From the NCBI GenBank assembly GCA_900543885.1, contig UQTA01000004.1:1-64000 (forward strand): DNA of 64,000 bases, given 5' to 3'. Origin of the DNA: an uncultured Clostridium sp. Its GTDB lineage: Bacteria; Bacillota; Clostridia; Lachnospirales; Lachnospiraceae. Positions 41,139 to 49,635 of this stretch are shown here, one piece after another (the stretch's first letter is position 1; every line of letters starts with the position of its first letter). The translations under genes and the position numbers were made by a program. The notes under the pieces were generated by a model. The model saw only the letters and a program-made list of their open reading frames with translations, was not told the DNA's origin and searched no databases.

Positions 41139-43565
41139 ATGAAAGTTGTAGGTCAGGGATTAAACCGCGTTGATGCATATGGAAAAGTAACCGGCGAAGC
41201 AAAGTACAGTGCGGATTTAGAACCAAGGGATATCCTTCATGGAAAGGTGATCCATTCCACTATTGCAAATGGTCTTGTAAAAAGCTTTGATCTGACAGAG
41301 GCATTAAAAGTTCCGGGTGTTGTAAAGATCCTTACCTGTTTTGACGTGCCGGATTGCCAGTTCCCAACAGCTGGTCATCCATGGAGTGTGGAGGCAAAGC
41401 ATCAGGATATCTGCGATCGAAGAGTATTAAATCAGAGAGTGAGACTTTATGGTGATGATATTGCCGCAGTTATTGCTGAAAATGAGGTAGCAGCAGCGCA
41501 GGCAGCCCGTCTGGTAAAGGTAGAATATGAAGAATATGAACCGATCGTTACTGTAAAGGCGGCTATGGCACCAGAGGCAACTCCTCTTCATCCGGATATC
41601 CGCAAAGACAATGTGATCGTTCATTCCCACATGACCATGGGACCAAGCGACTTCACTTTTGAAGATGGATTAAAGCAGGCAAAGGAAAAATATAAAGAGG
41701 AAGACCTGGTAGAGATCAACGAAGTATACGATACACCACGTATTTCTCATTGTCATATTGAACTTCCTGTTTCATGGGCTTATGTAGATGTAAATGGAAA
41801 AGTGACCGTTGTTTCTTCTACACAGATCCCGCACATTGTACGCCGCTGTACAGCACAGGCTTTAAACATTCCTATCGGTAAAGTCCGCATTATCAAACCA
41901 TATATTGGCGGTGGATTCGGAAACAAGCAGGATGTTCTTTATGAGCCGTTAAATGCATTCCTTACAATGAGTGTAGGCGGAAGACCTGTAAGACTGGAAA
42001 TCAGCCGTGAGGAGACCATTTCCGGAACCAGAACCCGTCATGCCATTGAAGGCGTATGCCGCGGCCTGGTAACAAAAGACGGTACTATTCTTGCAAGACA
42101 GTTAGACGCCTATGCGAATAATGGCGCATATGCTTCCCACGGACACGCCATCTGTGCAAACTGCGGAAACGTATTCAAAGATCTGTACAGAGACCGTTTA
42201 GGCGCAGAGATCGACTGCTGGACGGTTTATACTTCTTCACCAACAGCCGGGGCTATGCGTGGATATGGTATCCCCCAGGCAGCCTGGTTTGCAGAATGCC
42301 TTACCGATGATATGGCAACAGCCATTGGCATGGATCCTTATGAATTCCGCATGAAAAACTGTATGGAGGATGGCTTCGTGGATCCTGCAAATGGTATCAC
42401 CTTCCATTCATATGGTTTAAAGAAATGTATGGAAGCAGGAAAGAAATATATCCACTGGGATGAGAAGAGAGAAGCATACAAGAACCAGACCGGTCCAGTA
42501 AGACGTGGTGTGGGAATGGCTATTTTCTGTTACAAGACAGGTGTACATCCTATTTCCCTTGAGACTTCTTCTGTACGTATGGTATTAAACCAGGATGGAT
42601 CTATGCAGGTTTCCATGGGCGCTACCGAGATCGGTCAGGGCGCAGATACTGTATTCAGCCAGATGGCTTCTGAAACTACGGGAATTTCTTTTGATAAGAC
42701 ATTTATTGTATCTACACAGGATACAGACCTGACACCATTTGATACAGGCGCATATGCTTCCAGACAGACTTATGTATCTGGTATGGCCTGCAAGAAATGT
42801 GCTACAGAATTAAGACATCGTATTCTGGACTATGCAGCATACATGTTAAATCATGATGTGACAGATCTTTCAAAGACCGTTTATGCAGGTCTTGTAAAAG
42901 AGGCAGCAGAAAAACTTCGTGAAGCATTGGGACTGCATCCGGAAGATGAGATCAAAGAAGATATGCTGGATATCGTTGACAGCAAGGTCGTTGTACACGG
43001 CGGTGATCCGGTACTGTTTGATGTAGCAGTTGTAGCAGATACTGCATTCTATTCATTAGATAAGTCGATCCATCTGACTGCAGAAGTGACCAATCAGTGT
43101 CTGGACAATACATTTTCCTCCGGCTGCTGCTTCGTAGACGTAGAAGTAGATATGCCTCTGGGTCTGGTAACTGTAAAGGATGTTATTAACGTACATGATT
43201 CCGGTATCCTGATCAATCCTAAGACTGCAGAAGCACAGGTTCACGGCGGCATGAGCATGAGCCTTGGCTTTGGTCTCTCAGAGGAATTATTAGTAGATGA
43301 AAAGACAGGACGTCCATTAAACAACAACCTGCTGGATTATAAGATCCCGACAGCTATGGATGCGCCGGATCTTCATGTAGAATTTATCCAGTTAGATGAT
43401 CCTACAGGCCCTTATGGAAACAAGTCTTTAGGAGAACCTCCTGCAATTCCGGTTGCTCCGGCAGTGCGAAACGCAATCTTACATGCTACAGGTGTTCATA
43501 TGAACGTAAGTCCTATGACAGCACAGAGACTGATTGAGAAATTTAAGGAGAAAGGCCTGATCTAG
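41139..43565 (+). CDS. Xanthine dehydrogenase-type molybdenum-binding subunit
   Basis: An 808-residue catalytic subunit of the xanthine oxidase family. It begins with the fused domain VGQGLNRVDAYGKVTGEAKYSADL, and carries the molybdopterin loop PYIGGGFGNKQDV, GAMRGYGIPQAAW, IGQGADTVFSQ, and the catalytic Glu766 in LGEPPAIPVAPAVRNA. It hydroxylates a purine, probably hypoxanthine or xanthine, using water as oxygen donor. ATG 41139 has AAAGGAGG 8 nt upstream; an in-frame GTG at 41133 is too close to it. The guanine-type riboswitch and the following permease support a purine substrate; other aldehyde-oxidase-like substrates are possible from the family alone. Confidence 0.9.
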   Translation: MKVVGQGLNRVDAYGKVTGEAKYSADLEPRDILHGKVIHSTIANGLVKSFDLTEALKVPGVVKILTCFDVPDCQFPTAGHPWSVEAKHQDICDRRVLNQRVRLYGDDIAAVIAENEVAAAQAARLVKVEYEEYEPIVTVKAAMAPEATPLHPDIRKDNVIVHSHMTMGPSDFTFEDGLKQAKEKYKEEDLVEINEVYDTPRISHCHIELPVSWAYVDVNGKVTVVSSTQIPHIVRRCTAQALNIPIGKVRIIKPYIGGGFGNKQDVLYEPLNAFLTMSVGGRPVRLEISREETISGTRTRHAIEGVCRGLVTKDGTILARQLDAYANNGAYASHGHAICANCGNVFKDLYRDRLGAEIDCWTVYTSSPTAGAMRGYGIPQAAWFAECLTDDMATAIGMDPYEFRMKNCMEDGFVDPANGITFHSYGLKKCMEAGKKYIHWDEKREAYKNQTGPVRRGVGMAIFCYKTGVHPISLETSSVRMVLNQDGSMQVSMGATEIGQGADTVFSQMASETTGISFDKTFIVSTQDTDLTPFDTGAYASRQTYVSGMACKKCATELRHRILDYAAYMLNHDVTDLSKTVYAGLVKEAAEKLREALGLHPEDEIKEDMLDIVDSKVVVHGGDPVLFDVAVVADTAFYSLDKSIHLTAEVTNQCLDNTFSSGCCFVDVEVDMPLGLVTVKDVINVHDSGILINPKTAEAQVHGGMSMSLGFGLSEELLVDEKTGRPLNNNLLDYKIPTAMDAPDLHVEFIQLDDPTGPYGNKSLGEPPAIPVAPAVRNAILHATGVHMNVSPMTAQRLIEKFKEKGLI

Positions 43566-43578
43566 GGAGGGAATGAGT

Positions 43579-44469
43579 ATGTTTGATATTAAATCATTTT
43601 ATGAAGCAAGAGATGTAAAGGATGCAGTAGAAGCATTGGTACGTGAGCCTGAGGCAGAGATCATCAGCGGCGGTACTGACGTACTCATCCGTGTAAGAGA
43701 GGGAAAGGATGCAGGAAGAGCACTGGTATCCATTCACAATATTAAAGAATTAAAGGGCGTGAAAGTCCTGGAAAATGGAGACCTGTGGATCGGATCCGCA
43801 ACTGCATTTTCACATATTACCAATGATCCGACGATCCAGAAGCTGGTTCCTATGCTGGGAGAAGCAGTAGATATGGTAGGAGGACCGCAGATCCGTAATA
43901 CAGGTACAATCGGCGGAAATATCTGCAATGGTGCTACATCTGCCGATTCTGCAGCAAGTATGTGGACATTAAATGCACGGATCCAGTTAGAAGGACCAGA
44001 GGGCCACAGGGAAGTACCGATCCATGAGTTCTACACAGGACCTGGACGTACAGTCAGAGACAGATGTGAAGTCTGCACCGGTTTCATTATCAAAAAAGAG
44101 GACTATGAAGGCTGGTACGGACAGTATATTAAATATGGAAAACGTAAGGCAATGGAAATTGCTACTTTAGGCTGTGCAGTGCGTGTTAAACTGTCTTCTG
44201 ATAAAAAGACAATTGAAGATGTAAGACTGGGATACGGGGTTGCCGGACCTACACCTTTAAGATGTCATGCAGCAGAAGAATATCTGAGAGGAAAAGATGT
44301 TTCTGATAAGGAAGCGGCAGCAGAGTTTGCCAAACTGGCACTGACAGAAGTAAATCCAAGATCTTCCTGGAGAGCTTCTAAGGAGTTCCGTCTTCAGCTG
44401 ATCGAAGAACTGGCAAAACGCGGGCTGGCAGAAGCCATCAGAAGAGCAGGAGGTGGAGAGAATGCTTAA
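43579..44469 (+). CDS. Xanthine dehydrogenase-type FAD-binding subunit
   Basis: A 296-residue flavoprotein of the CoxM/XdhB family: N-terminal MFDIKSFYEARDVKDAVEAL, the FAD pyrophosphate loop ISGGTDVLIRVREG, and GGPQIRNTGTIGGNICNGATSADSA contacting FAD; a C-terminal CO-dehydrogenase flavoprotein domain follows. It passes electrons from the Fe-S subunit to NAD+ or another acceptor. ATG 43579 is chosen because GGGAGG is 8 nt upstream; the ATG at 43573 would leave 2 nt. It lies 13 nt after the molybdenum subunit and overlaps the 2Fe-2S gene by 8 nt. Confidence 0.92.
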   Translation: MFDIKSFYEARDVKDAVEALVREPEAEIISGGTDVLIRVREGKDAGRALVSIHNIKELKGVKVLENGDLWIGSATAFSHITNDPTIQKLVPMLGEAVDMVGGPQIRNTGTIGGNICNGATSADSAASMWTLNARIQLEGPEGHREVPIHEFYTGPGRTVRDRCEVCTGFIIKKEDYEGWYGQYIKYGKRKAMEIATLGCAVRVKLSSDKKTIEDVRLGYGVAGPTPLRCHAAEEYLRGKDVSDKEAAAEFAKLALTEVNPRSSWRASKEFRLQLIEELAKRGLAEAIRRAGGGENA

Positions 44470-44950
44470 GATCATTCATATGACAGTAAATGGAAAAGAA
44501 ACAGAGATTGCAGTGGATGAGAGAGAATCTCTTCTGGATACACTGCGTAACCGCCTGGGACTTACATCTGTAAAGAAGGGCTGTGAAGTAGGTGAATGTG
44601 GTGCCTGTACTGTGCTGGTCAATGGAGAGGCCATTGACAGCTGTATATATCTGACCATGTGGGCAGACGGAAAGAGTGTAATGACCGTAGAAGGATTAAA
44701 GGGGCCAAATGGGGAATTGTCTCCGATCCAGAGAGCGTTCATTGAAGAAGCTGCAGTACAGTGCGGCTTCTGTACACCAGGTCTGATCATGAGTGCAGTA
44801 GAGATTGTAGGAACAGGGAAAAAATATAACAGGGAGGAGCTGAAAAAACTGATTTCCGGGCATCTGTGCCGCTGCACAGGATATGAGAATATCTTAAATG
44901 CCATGGAGCGTATTGTGGAAGAGGTTTACAAAGTAAGCCACAAAGAATAA
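44462..44950 (+). CDS. Xanthine dehydrogenase-type [2Fe-2S] subunit
   Basis: A 162-residue iron-sulfur subunit. The plant-ferredoxin-like domain has Cys41, Cys46, Cys49 and Cys61 (CEVGECGAC...C), and the helical domain binds the second cluster through Cys101-Gly-Phe-Cys104 and Cys136-Arg-Cys138. It transfers electrons between molybdenum and FAD subunits. ATG 44462 has GGAGGTGGAGAG upstream and overlaps the flavoprotein gene by 8 nt. Together the three genes form the complete heterotrimer. Confidence 0.93.
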   Translation: MLKIIHMTVNGKETEIAVDERESLLDTLRNRLGLTSVKKGCEVGECGACTVLVNGEAIDSCIYLTMWADGKSVMTVEGLKGPNGELSPIQRAFIEEAAVQCGFCTPGLIMSAVEIVGTGKKYNREELKKLISGHLCRCTGYENILNAMERIVEEVYKVSHKE

Positions 44951-45066
44951 AAATTCATTCTGTTTTTGGGGAAAGACAGCAATGAAGCCCGAAATCGTCT
45001 GTAAAAGCAGGCAAATGTGCGTAAAAACGCAGGGTATGAGTTAAAAAAATTGGAGGCAGCAAAACT

Positions 45067-46407
45067 ATGAAAGAAAGCACAAATTGCAGCATCAGTAACA
45101 TTTATAAGCTGGATGGGCGGGTGCCTATTGGAAAGGCTATCCCATTTGGACTTCAGCACATTTTAGCTATGTTCGTATCAAACCTGGCACCGATCACCAT
45201 GATCGCAGGTGCGGCAAAGGTACCGGTCACCGGAGCTGAACTTGGTATGCTTTTACAGAATGCCATGTTTGCAGCAGGTATCGCAACTCTGATCCAGCTG
45301 TATCCTCTTTGGAAGATTGGATCCAAACTTCCGGTTGTAATGGGTGTCAGCTTCACCTTCGTTACAGTTCTCAGTACCATTTCAGCCAATTATGGATATC
45401 CGGCAGTAATAGGAGCCGTACTCATAGGTGGTTTGTTTGAAGGAACTCTGGGACTTTTTGCAAAGTACTGGAGAAAGATCATAAGCCCGATCGTAGCAGC
45501 ATCTGTAGTTACAGCTATCGGTTTTTCGCTGTTTACTGTTGGTGCAAGATCCTTCGGCGGCGGCTATGCAACAGATTTCGGTTCTATGTCAAATCTGCTG
45601 TTAGGTCTGATTACATTAGCAACCTGTCTGCTTTGGAATATGTTTGCTAAGGGATATTTAAAACAGCTTTCTGTATTGGCAGGTCTGGTCGTTGGCTATA
45701 TTGTTGCTATCTTTATGGGAAAGGTAGATTTAAGTATGATCATGTCCGGCGGCATCGTGGCACTTCCACATCTGCTGCCTGTTAAACCAGAGTTCCACGC
45801 AGGAGCCATCATGTCTGCATGCATCATTTTCCTGGTATCTGCAGCAGAGACGATCGGTGATACTTCTGCGCTGGTAGCAGGAGGTTTAGGACGTGAGATC
45901 ACAGGAGAAGAGATTTCCGGTTCTTTAGCATGTGATGGTTATGGTTCCTTTATTTCCGGTCTGTTTGGATGTCCGCCAGTTACCTCTTTCTCACAGAACG
46001 TAGGTCTGGTGGCAATGACAAAAGTAGTAAACCGTTTCACCATTATGACTGGTGCAGCAGCGATGATCCTGGCAGGTTTATTCCCGCCGATCGGTAACTT
46101 CTTCGCATCCCTTCCACAGTCTGTACTGGGCGGATGTACGATTATGATGTTTGGTACTATTTTAACATCTGGTATGCAGATGATCGCTAACTGCGGATTT
46201 ACACAGAGAAATATCACCATTGTTGCAATGGCATTATCAATTGGTATTGGATTTACGACCACCAGTGAAAGCGGCATCTGGGCCGGATTTTCACCAGTCG
46301 TTCAGTCTGTATTTTCTGCCAATGTAGTAGCTGTAGTATTCGTAGTAGCTATTATCATGAATCTGATCCTTCCAAAAGATATGGAAGTACAGAAATTGGA
46401 TAATTAA
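45067..46407 (+). CDS. Nucleobase:cation symporter-2 (uracil/xanthine permease family)
   Basis: A 446-residue NCS2 transporter with about fourteen membrane segments. The family signature ETIGDTSALVAGGLGREITGEEISGSLACDGYGSFISGLFGCPPVTSFSQNVGLV is clear (only key parts quoted for orientation: ETIGD, GCPPVTSFSQNVG). It starts PFGLQHILAMFVSNLAP, the usual NCS2 opening. In an operon with xanthine dehydrogenase under a purine riboswitch it should import xanthine, hypoxanthine or urate. TTGGAGGC precedes ATG 45067. Confidence 0.93.
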   Translation: MKESTNCSISNIYKLDGRVPIGKAIPFGLQHILAMFVSNLAPITMIAGAAKVPVTGAELGMLLQNAMFAAGIATLIQLYPLWKIGSKLPVVMGVSFTFVTVLSTISANYGYPAVIGAVLIGGLFEGTLGLFAKYWRKIISPIVAASVVTAIGFSLFTVGARSFGGGYATDFGSMSNLLLGLITLATCLLWNMFAKGYLKQLSVLAGLVVGYIVAIFMGKVDLSMIMSGGIVALPHLLPVKPEFHAGAIMSACIIFLVSAAETIGDTSALVAGGLGREITGEEISGSLACDGYGSFISGLFGCPPVTSFSQNVGLVAMTKVVNRFTIMTGAAAMILAGLFPPIGNFFASLPQSVLGGCTIMMFGTILTSGMQMIANCGFTQRNITIVAMALSIGIGFTTTSESGIWAGFSPVVQSVFSANVVAVVFVVAIIMNLILPKDMEVQKLDN

Positions 46408-46432
46408 GGAAAATACAAAAGAACGTGACAAA

Positions 46433-46467
46433 GGTCCAGAGCCGAAATGTGGCTCCGGATCTTTTTT
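46433..46467 (+). terminator. Terminator of the purine operon
   Basis: GGTCCAGAGCC (46433-46443) pairs with GGCTCCGGATC (46451-46461) with one mismatch and one wobble, followed by T6. Confidence 0.85.
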
Positions 46468-46495
46468 CGTTTGATAATGATCTTCAATGTATACA

Positions 46496-46524
46496 TTGCA
46501 TTTTCTGGAAAAAAGTGGGATAAT
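46496..46524 (+). promoter_or_regulatory. Sigma-A promoter of the cardiolipin synthase gene
   Basis: TTGCAT (46496-46501), a 17-nt spacer and GATAAT (46519-46524). Confidence 0.6.
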
Positions 46525-46591
46525 TATTGATTAAATAAGTTATGATAGAAGCAGTTATTAGATGTTGAGAGAGAAATAAGGAGCGATATAC

Positions 46592-48160
46592 ATGAAATCA
46601 CAGCCAAGGCCAAGAAGCCTTTTCAGGATCATTTTTGGAAGGACCACCTTTGTGACAGTGGGTCTGCTGCTGCAGATCGCCTTTTTCTTCAGTATTTTCC
46701 ACTGGCTAGGAAATTGTATTCATTTTGTATATGCTGTTTATGTGCTTGTCAGCGCATCTGTTGTGATCGCTATTTTAAATAAGCCTATGGATTCCAGCTT
46801 TAAAATGGCATGGATCATACCGGTACTGCTGTTCCCTATTTTTGGTATTATCTTATATGTGTTTGTGCAGGTTCAGTTTCAGACCAGGGCATTGGCAAGA
46901 CGGGTCAATCTGTCCGTTGAAAAGACAAAGCCTTATCTGATCCAGGATCCACAGGTGCAGAAACGGCTGCGGGCTGCCAGTGTGCGTGGAAGCCGTCTGG
47001 TAGATTATATGAACCACATTGCTGGTTTCCCTGTGTATGAAAATTCGGCAGCGAAATTCTTCCCTCTGGGAGAAGATATGTTTGAGCAGCTGATGGAAGA
47101 ACTAAAAGCAGCAAAGCATTTTATCTTTATGGAATATTTTATCATTGACCGCGGCTATATGTGGGACAGTATCCTGGAGGTCTTAAGGAAGAAGGCAGCA
47201 GAGGGAGTGGAAGTGCGCGTTATGTATGACGGTATGTGCTGTCTTATGCTCCTTCCTTATCATTATCCCCAGAAACTGGAAAAAATGGGCATCCGGTGCC
47301 AGATGTTTTCACCGATCAAACCGGTGCTTTCTACCCATCAGAATTACAGGGATCACAGAAAGGTTACAGTGATCGATGGACATACAGCCTTTACAGGAGG
47401 CGTGAACCTGGCAGATGAGTATATTAACCGGAAAGAACGTTTTGGACACTGGAAAGATACAGCGATCATGGTCAAGGGAGATGCGATAAAAAGCTTTACC
47501 ATGATGTTTTTGCAGATGTGGGATGCAGCAAGCCCAAAAAGCAAGAATGAAGAAAATTATGAGCAGTATCTGGTACCGGCAGATTATAAACTGCCGGAGG
47601 GGTATGCAGGAAATGGATTTGTCATGCCATATGCAGACAGCCCTTTAGATGAAGAACAGGTAGGGGAACAGGTATATCTGGATATACTTAACCAGGCAAA
47701 ATCCTATGTACACATTATTACTCCCTATCTGATCTTAGATGATGGGATGAAAAATGCCATGTCTTATGCGGCAAAGCGTGGGATCGATGTGAAGATCATC
47801 ATGCCCCATATTCCGGACAAAAAGTATGCGTATCTGTTAGCAAGAACCTATTATCCAGAACTGATTGCTTCCGGAGTGAAGATCTACGAATACGAGCCTG
47901 GCTTTACTCATGCCAAGATCTTTGTCAGCGATGATGAAAAAGCAACTGTGGGAAGTATCAATCTGGATTTTAGAAGCTTGTATCTGCATTTTGAGTGCGG
48001 AACCTATTTATACCGTAACAGCACAGTTGCAGATGTGGAGAAGGATTTTGAGAAAACGCTGGAAAAATGCATTCCAGTCACATTAGAAGACTGCGCCCAG
48101 TATAACTGGTTTGGAACCAAAGCCGGAAAATTTTTAAGATTAATCGCGCCACTGATGTAA
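46592..48160 (+). CDS. cls: Cardiolipin synthase
   Basis: A 522-residue phospholipase D-superfamily enzyme that joins two phosphatidylglycerols at the membrane. Two N-terminal membrane helices (residues ~15-35 and ~40-90) precede the two HxKx4D motifs: HRKVTVID (His255) and HAKIFVSD (His440), each followed by the GG/GS(I/V)N region (TGGVNLADEY; VGSINLDFRS). Length is typical of bacterial Cls. It stands alone between its own promoter and a hairpin-rich downstream region. AAGGAG lies upstream of ATG 46592. Confidence 0.95.
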   Translation: MKSQPRPRSLFRIIFGRTTFVTVGLLLQIAFFFSIFHWLGNCIHFVYAVYVLVSASVVIAILNKPMDSSFKMAWIIPVLLFPIFGIILYVFVQVQFQTRALARRVNLSVEKTKPYLIQDPQVQKRLRAASVRGSRLVDYMNHIAGFPVYENSAAKFFPLGEDMFEQLMEELKAAKHFIFMEYFIIDRGYMWDSILEVLRKKAAEGVEVRVMYDGMCCLMLLPYHYPQKLEKMGIRCQMFSPIKPVLSTHQNYRDHRKVTVIDGHTAFTGGVNLADEYINRKERFGHWKDTAIMVKGDAIKSFTMMFLQMWDAASPKSKNEENYEQYLVPADYKLPEGYAGNGFVMPYADSPLDEEQVGEQVYLDILNQAKSYVHIITPYLILDDGMKNAMSYAAKRGIDVKIIMPHIPDKKYAYLLARTYYPELIASGVKIYEYEPGFTHAKIFVSDDEKATVGSINLDFRSLYLHFECGTYLYRNSTVADVEKDFEKTLEKCIPVTLEDCAQYNWFGTKAGKFLRLIAPLM

Positions 48161-48163
48161 TGA

Positions 48164-48264
48164 GCCCAAAAGAAAAGCAAGCGGCTGCGAAGCAGACATT
48201 TGCTTTTTTTGGGCCATTAACGAGCGAACCGCCTGCGACAGCAGGCAGTGGAGCGCGTAAGCGC
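48164..48264 (+). repeat. Cluster of tandem hairpins after cls
   Basis: GCCCAAAA(GA)AAAGCAA (48164-48180) pairs with TTGCTTTTTTTGGGC (48200-48214); then GCCTGC-GACA-GCAGGC (48231-48246); then GCGC-GTAA-GCGC (48253-48264). The local GC content is higher than the surrounding intergenic DNA. It could be a repetitive extragenic element or a small structured RNA; no second copy is in this window. Confidence 0.5.
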
Positions 48265-48298
48265 GGGGGATCTGAGTCTGCTATGATAAAAAACAAGC

Positions 48299-48321
48299 GC
48301 CACCGCAAGGTGGCATTTTTT
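48299..48321 (+). terminator. Terminator in the cls-SLH gap
   Basis: GCCACC-GCAA-GGTGGC (48299-48314) is a perfect stem with a GNRA-type tetraloop, followed by ATTTTTT. Confidence 0.85.
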
Positions 48322-48452
48322 GACCGAAAAAACACAGCCAAAACACATTTTGTTCACAAACCAATGGTACACTTCAAACAATGAGTAAATATGAACAAAT
48401 ACGAAGAAAATGTTCAGTGAATGGTTGATTGATTTGAGAGGAGTTTCCCATT

Positions 48453-49625
48453 ATGAAGGTACGAAAAAACCACACACGATTTCTGTGCGGCTCCCTGGCG
48501 GCTGCAGCGGCTGTTTCTCCCATACTTAGTATAACTGCGTGGGCAGATAATATTTCCACTGCTAATTTTAATCTGAGGCAGCAGGTTGTAAAGCTGACAG
48601 GGATTATGGAAATTTCCAGTTTCAGGGAAAATGTTTCCAGAGCGGACTTTGCAAAAATGCTGGTAAAGGCATCCAGTTACCGTGAAAATCTGCCTACATC
48701 CAATGTTTCTGTTTATGCAGATGTGCCGGCTACAGATCCTAATGCTGTGTATATCCGCATTGCAGCAAGAGAAGGCTGGATGAGCGGATATTTAGGAGGA
48801 AAATTCAAACCAGAGGATCCGGTACTTTACAAAGATGCAGTGAAAGCAGTTCTTACTATGTTAGGTTATACGGATGATGATTTTACAGGAGATCTGGTCT
48901 CTTCCCGTATATCCAAGCTCAATTATCTGGAATTAAATGAAGATGTAAGCCGCCAGGCAGGTGATGAGGTGAACCAGACGGACTGCATGAACATTTTTTA
49001 CAATCTGTTAAAGGCAAAGAAAAAGGACAGCAATGAGATTTACGGAAAGATCCTGGATTGTGAATTAAATTCTGATGGTGAGATCAATCCTATTACCATT
49101 CTTGACGATGAGCGGAAGGGCCCGATCCTTGTACATAAAAATTTCAGCGTTTCACAGTCTGTACCTTTTGATACAGAAGATGCAAATGTGTTCTTAAATG
49201 GTGTGGCAAGTACCTTATCAGCGGTGAAATCTGCCCAGCAGCAGGCTGGTTTTGCTGTTTTATACTATAATGTGAAGTCAAAGACGATCTGGGCCTATAC
49301 CACCATGGGTTGGGACAAAGATGATAATTCCGGCAATAATACCTACATCCTTTTAAAAGGAGAGATCAAAAATATTTATTATAAATCCACAGATGTTATG
49401 ACACCAACTTCTGTGCGTATTGAAGTAGACAAGGCAAATTCAGATGACAGTTTTGACAGCAGCGAGGATGAAGATTCTGACGGCTATCTGAGCATCAGCC
49501 TGGATTCTTCTGAACTTCAATATATGTTTTCCATTTATGGAGATCTGGAAGTGGGAGATGATGTGGTTCTGGTATGTAACCGCAACGGCAGTACATATAC
49601 AGCAGTAGACGCCATTGAATACTAA
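48453..49625 (+). CDS. SLH-domain surface protein
   Basis: A 390-residue exported protein. A signal peptide (basic start, SLAAAAAVSPILSITAWA) is followed by S-layer homology type segments: NVSRADFAKMLVKAS, DVPATDPNAVYIRIAAREGWMSGYLGGKFKPEDPVLYKDAVKAVLTMLGY (key parts only), which anchor proteins to secondary wall polymers. The second half is unrecognised and includes a Asp/Ser-rich stretch (SDDSFDSSEDEDSDG). AGAGGAG precedes ATG 48453. It lies 10 nt upstream of a MacA-like adaptor gene, so it may belong to that efflux operon, perhaps linking it to the cell wall. Confidence 0.8.
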   Translation: MKVRKNHTRFLCGSLAAAAAVSPILSITAWADNISTANFNLRQQVVKLTGIMEISSFRENVSRADFAKMLVKASSYRENLPTSNVSVYADVPATDPNAVYIRIAAREGWMSGYLGGKFKPEDPVLYKDAVKAVLTMLGYTDDDFTGDLVSSRISKLNYLELNEDVSRQAGDEVNQTDCMNIFYNLLKAKKKDSNEIYGKILDCELNSDGEINPITILDDERKGPILVHKNFSVSQSVPFDTEDANVFLNGVASTLSAVKSAQQQAGFAVLYYNVKSKTIWAYTTMGWDKDDNSGNNTYILLKGEIKNIYYKSTDVMTPTSVRIEVDKANSDDSFDSSEDEDSDGYLSISLDSSELQYMFSIYGDLEVGDDVVLVCNRNGSTYTAVDAIEY

Positions 49626-49635
49626 GGGGGATATT

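Noticed and set aside
48160..48384. 74-codon ORF after cls
   Set aside because: It runs through four hairpins and a terminator, with no ribosome site.
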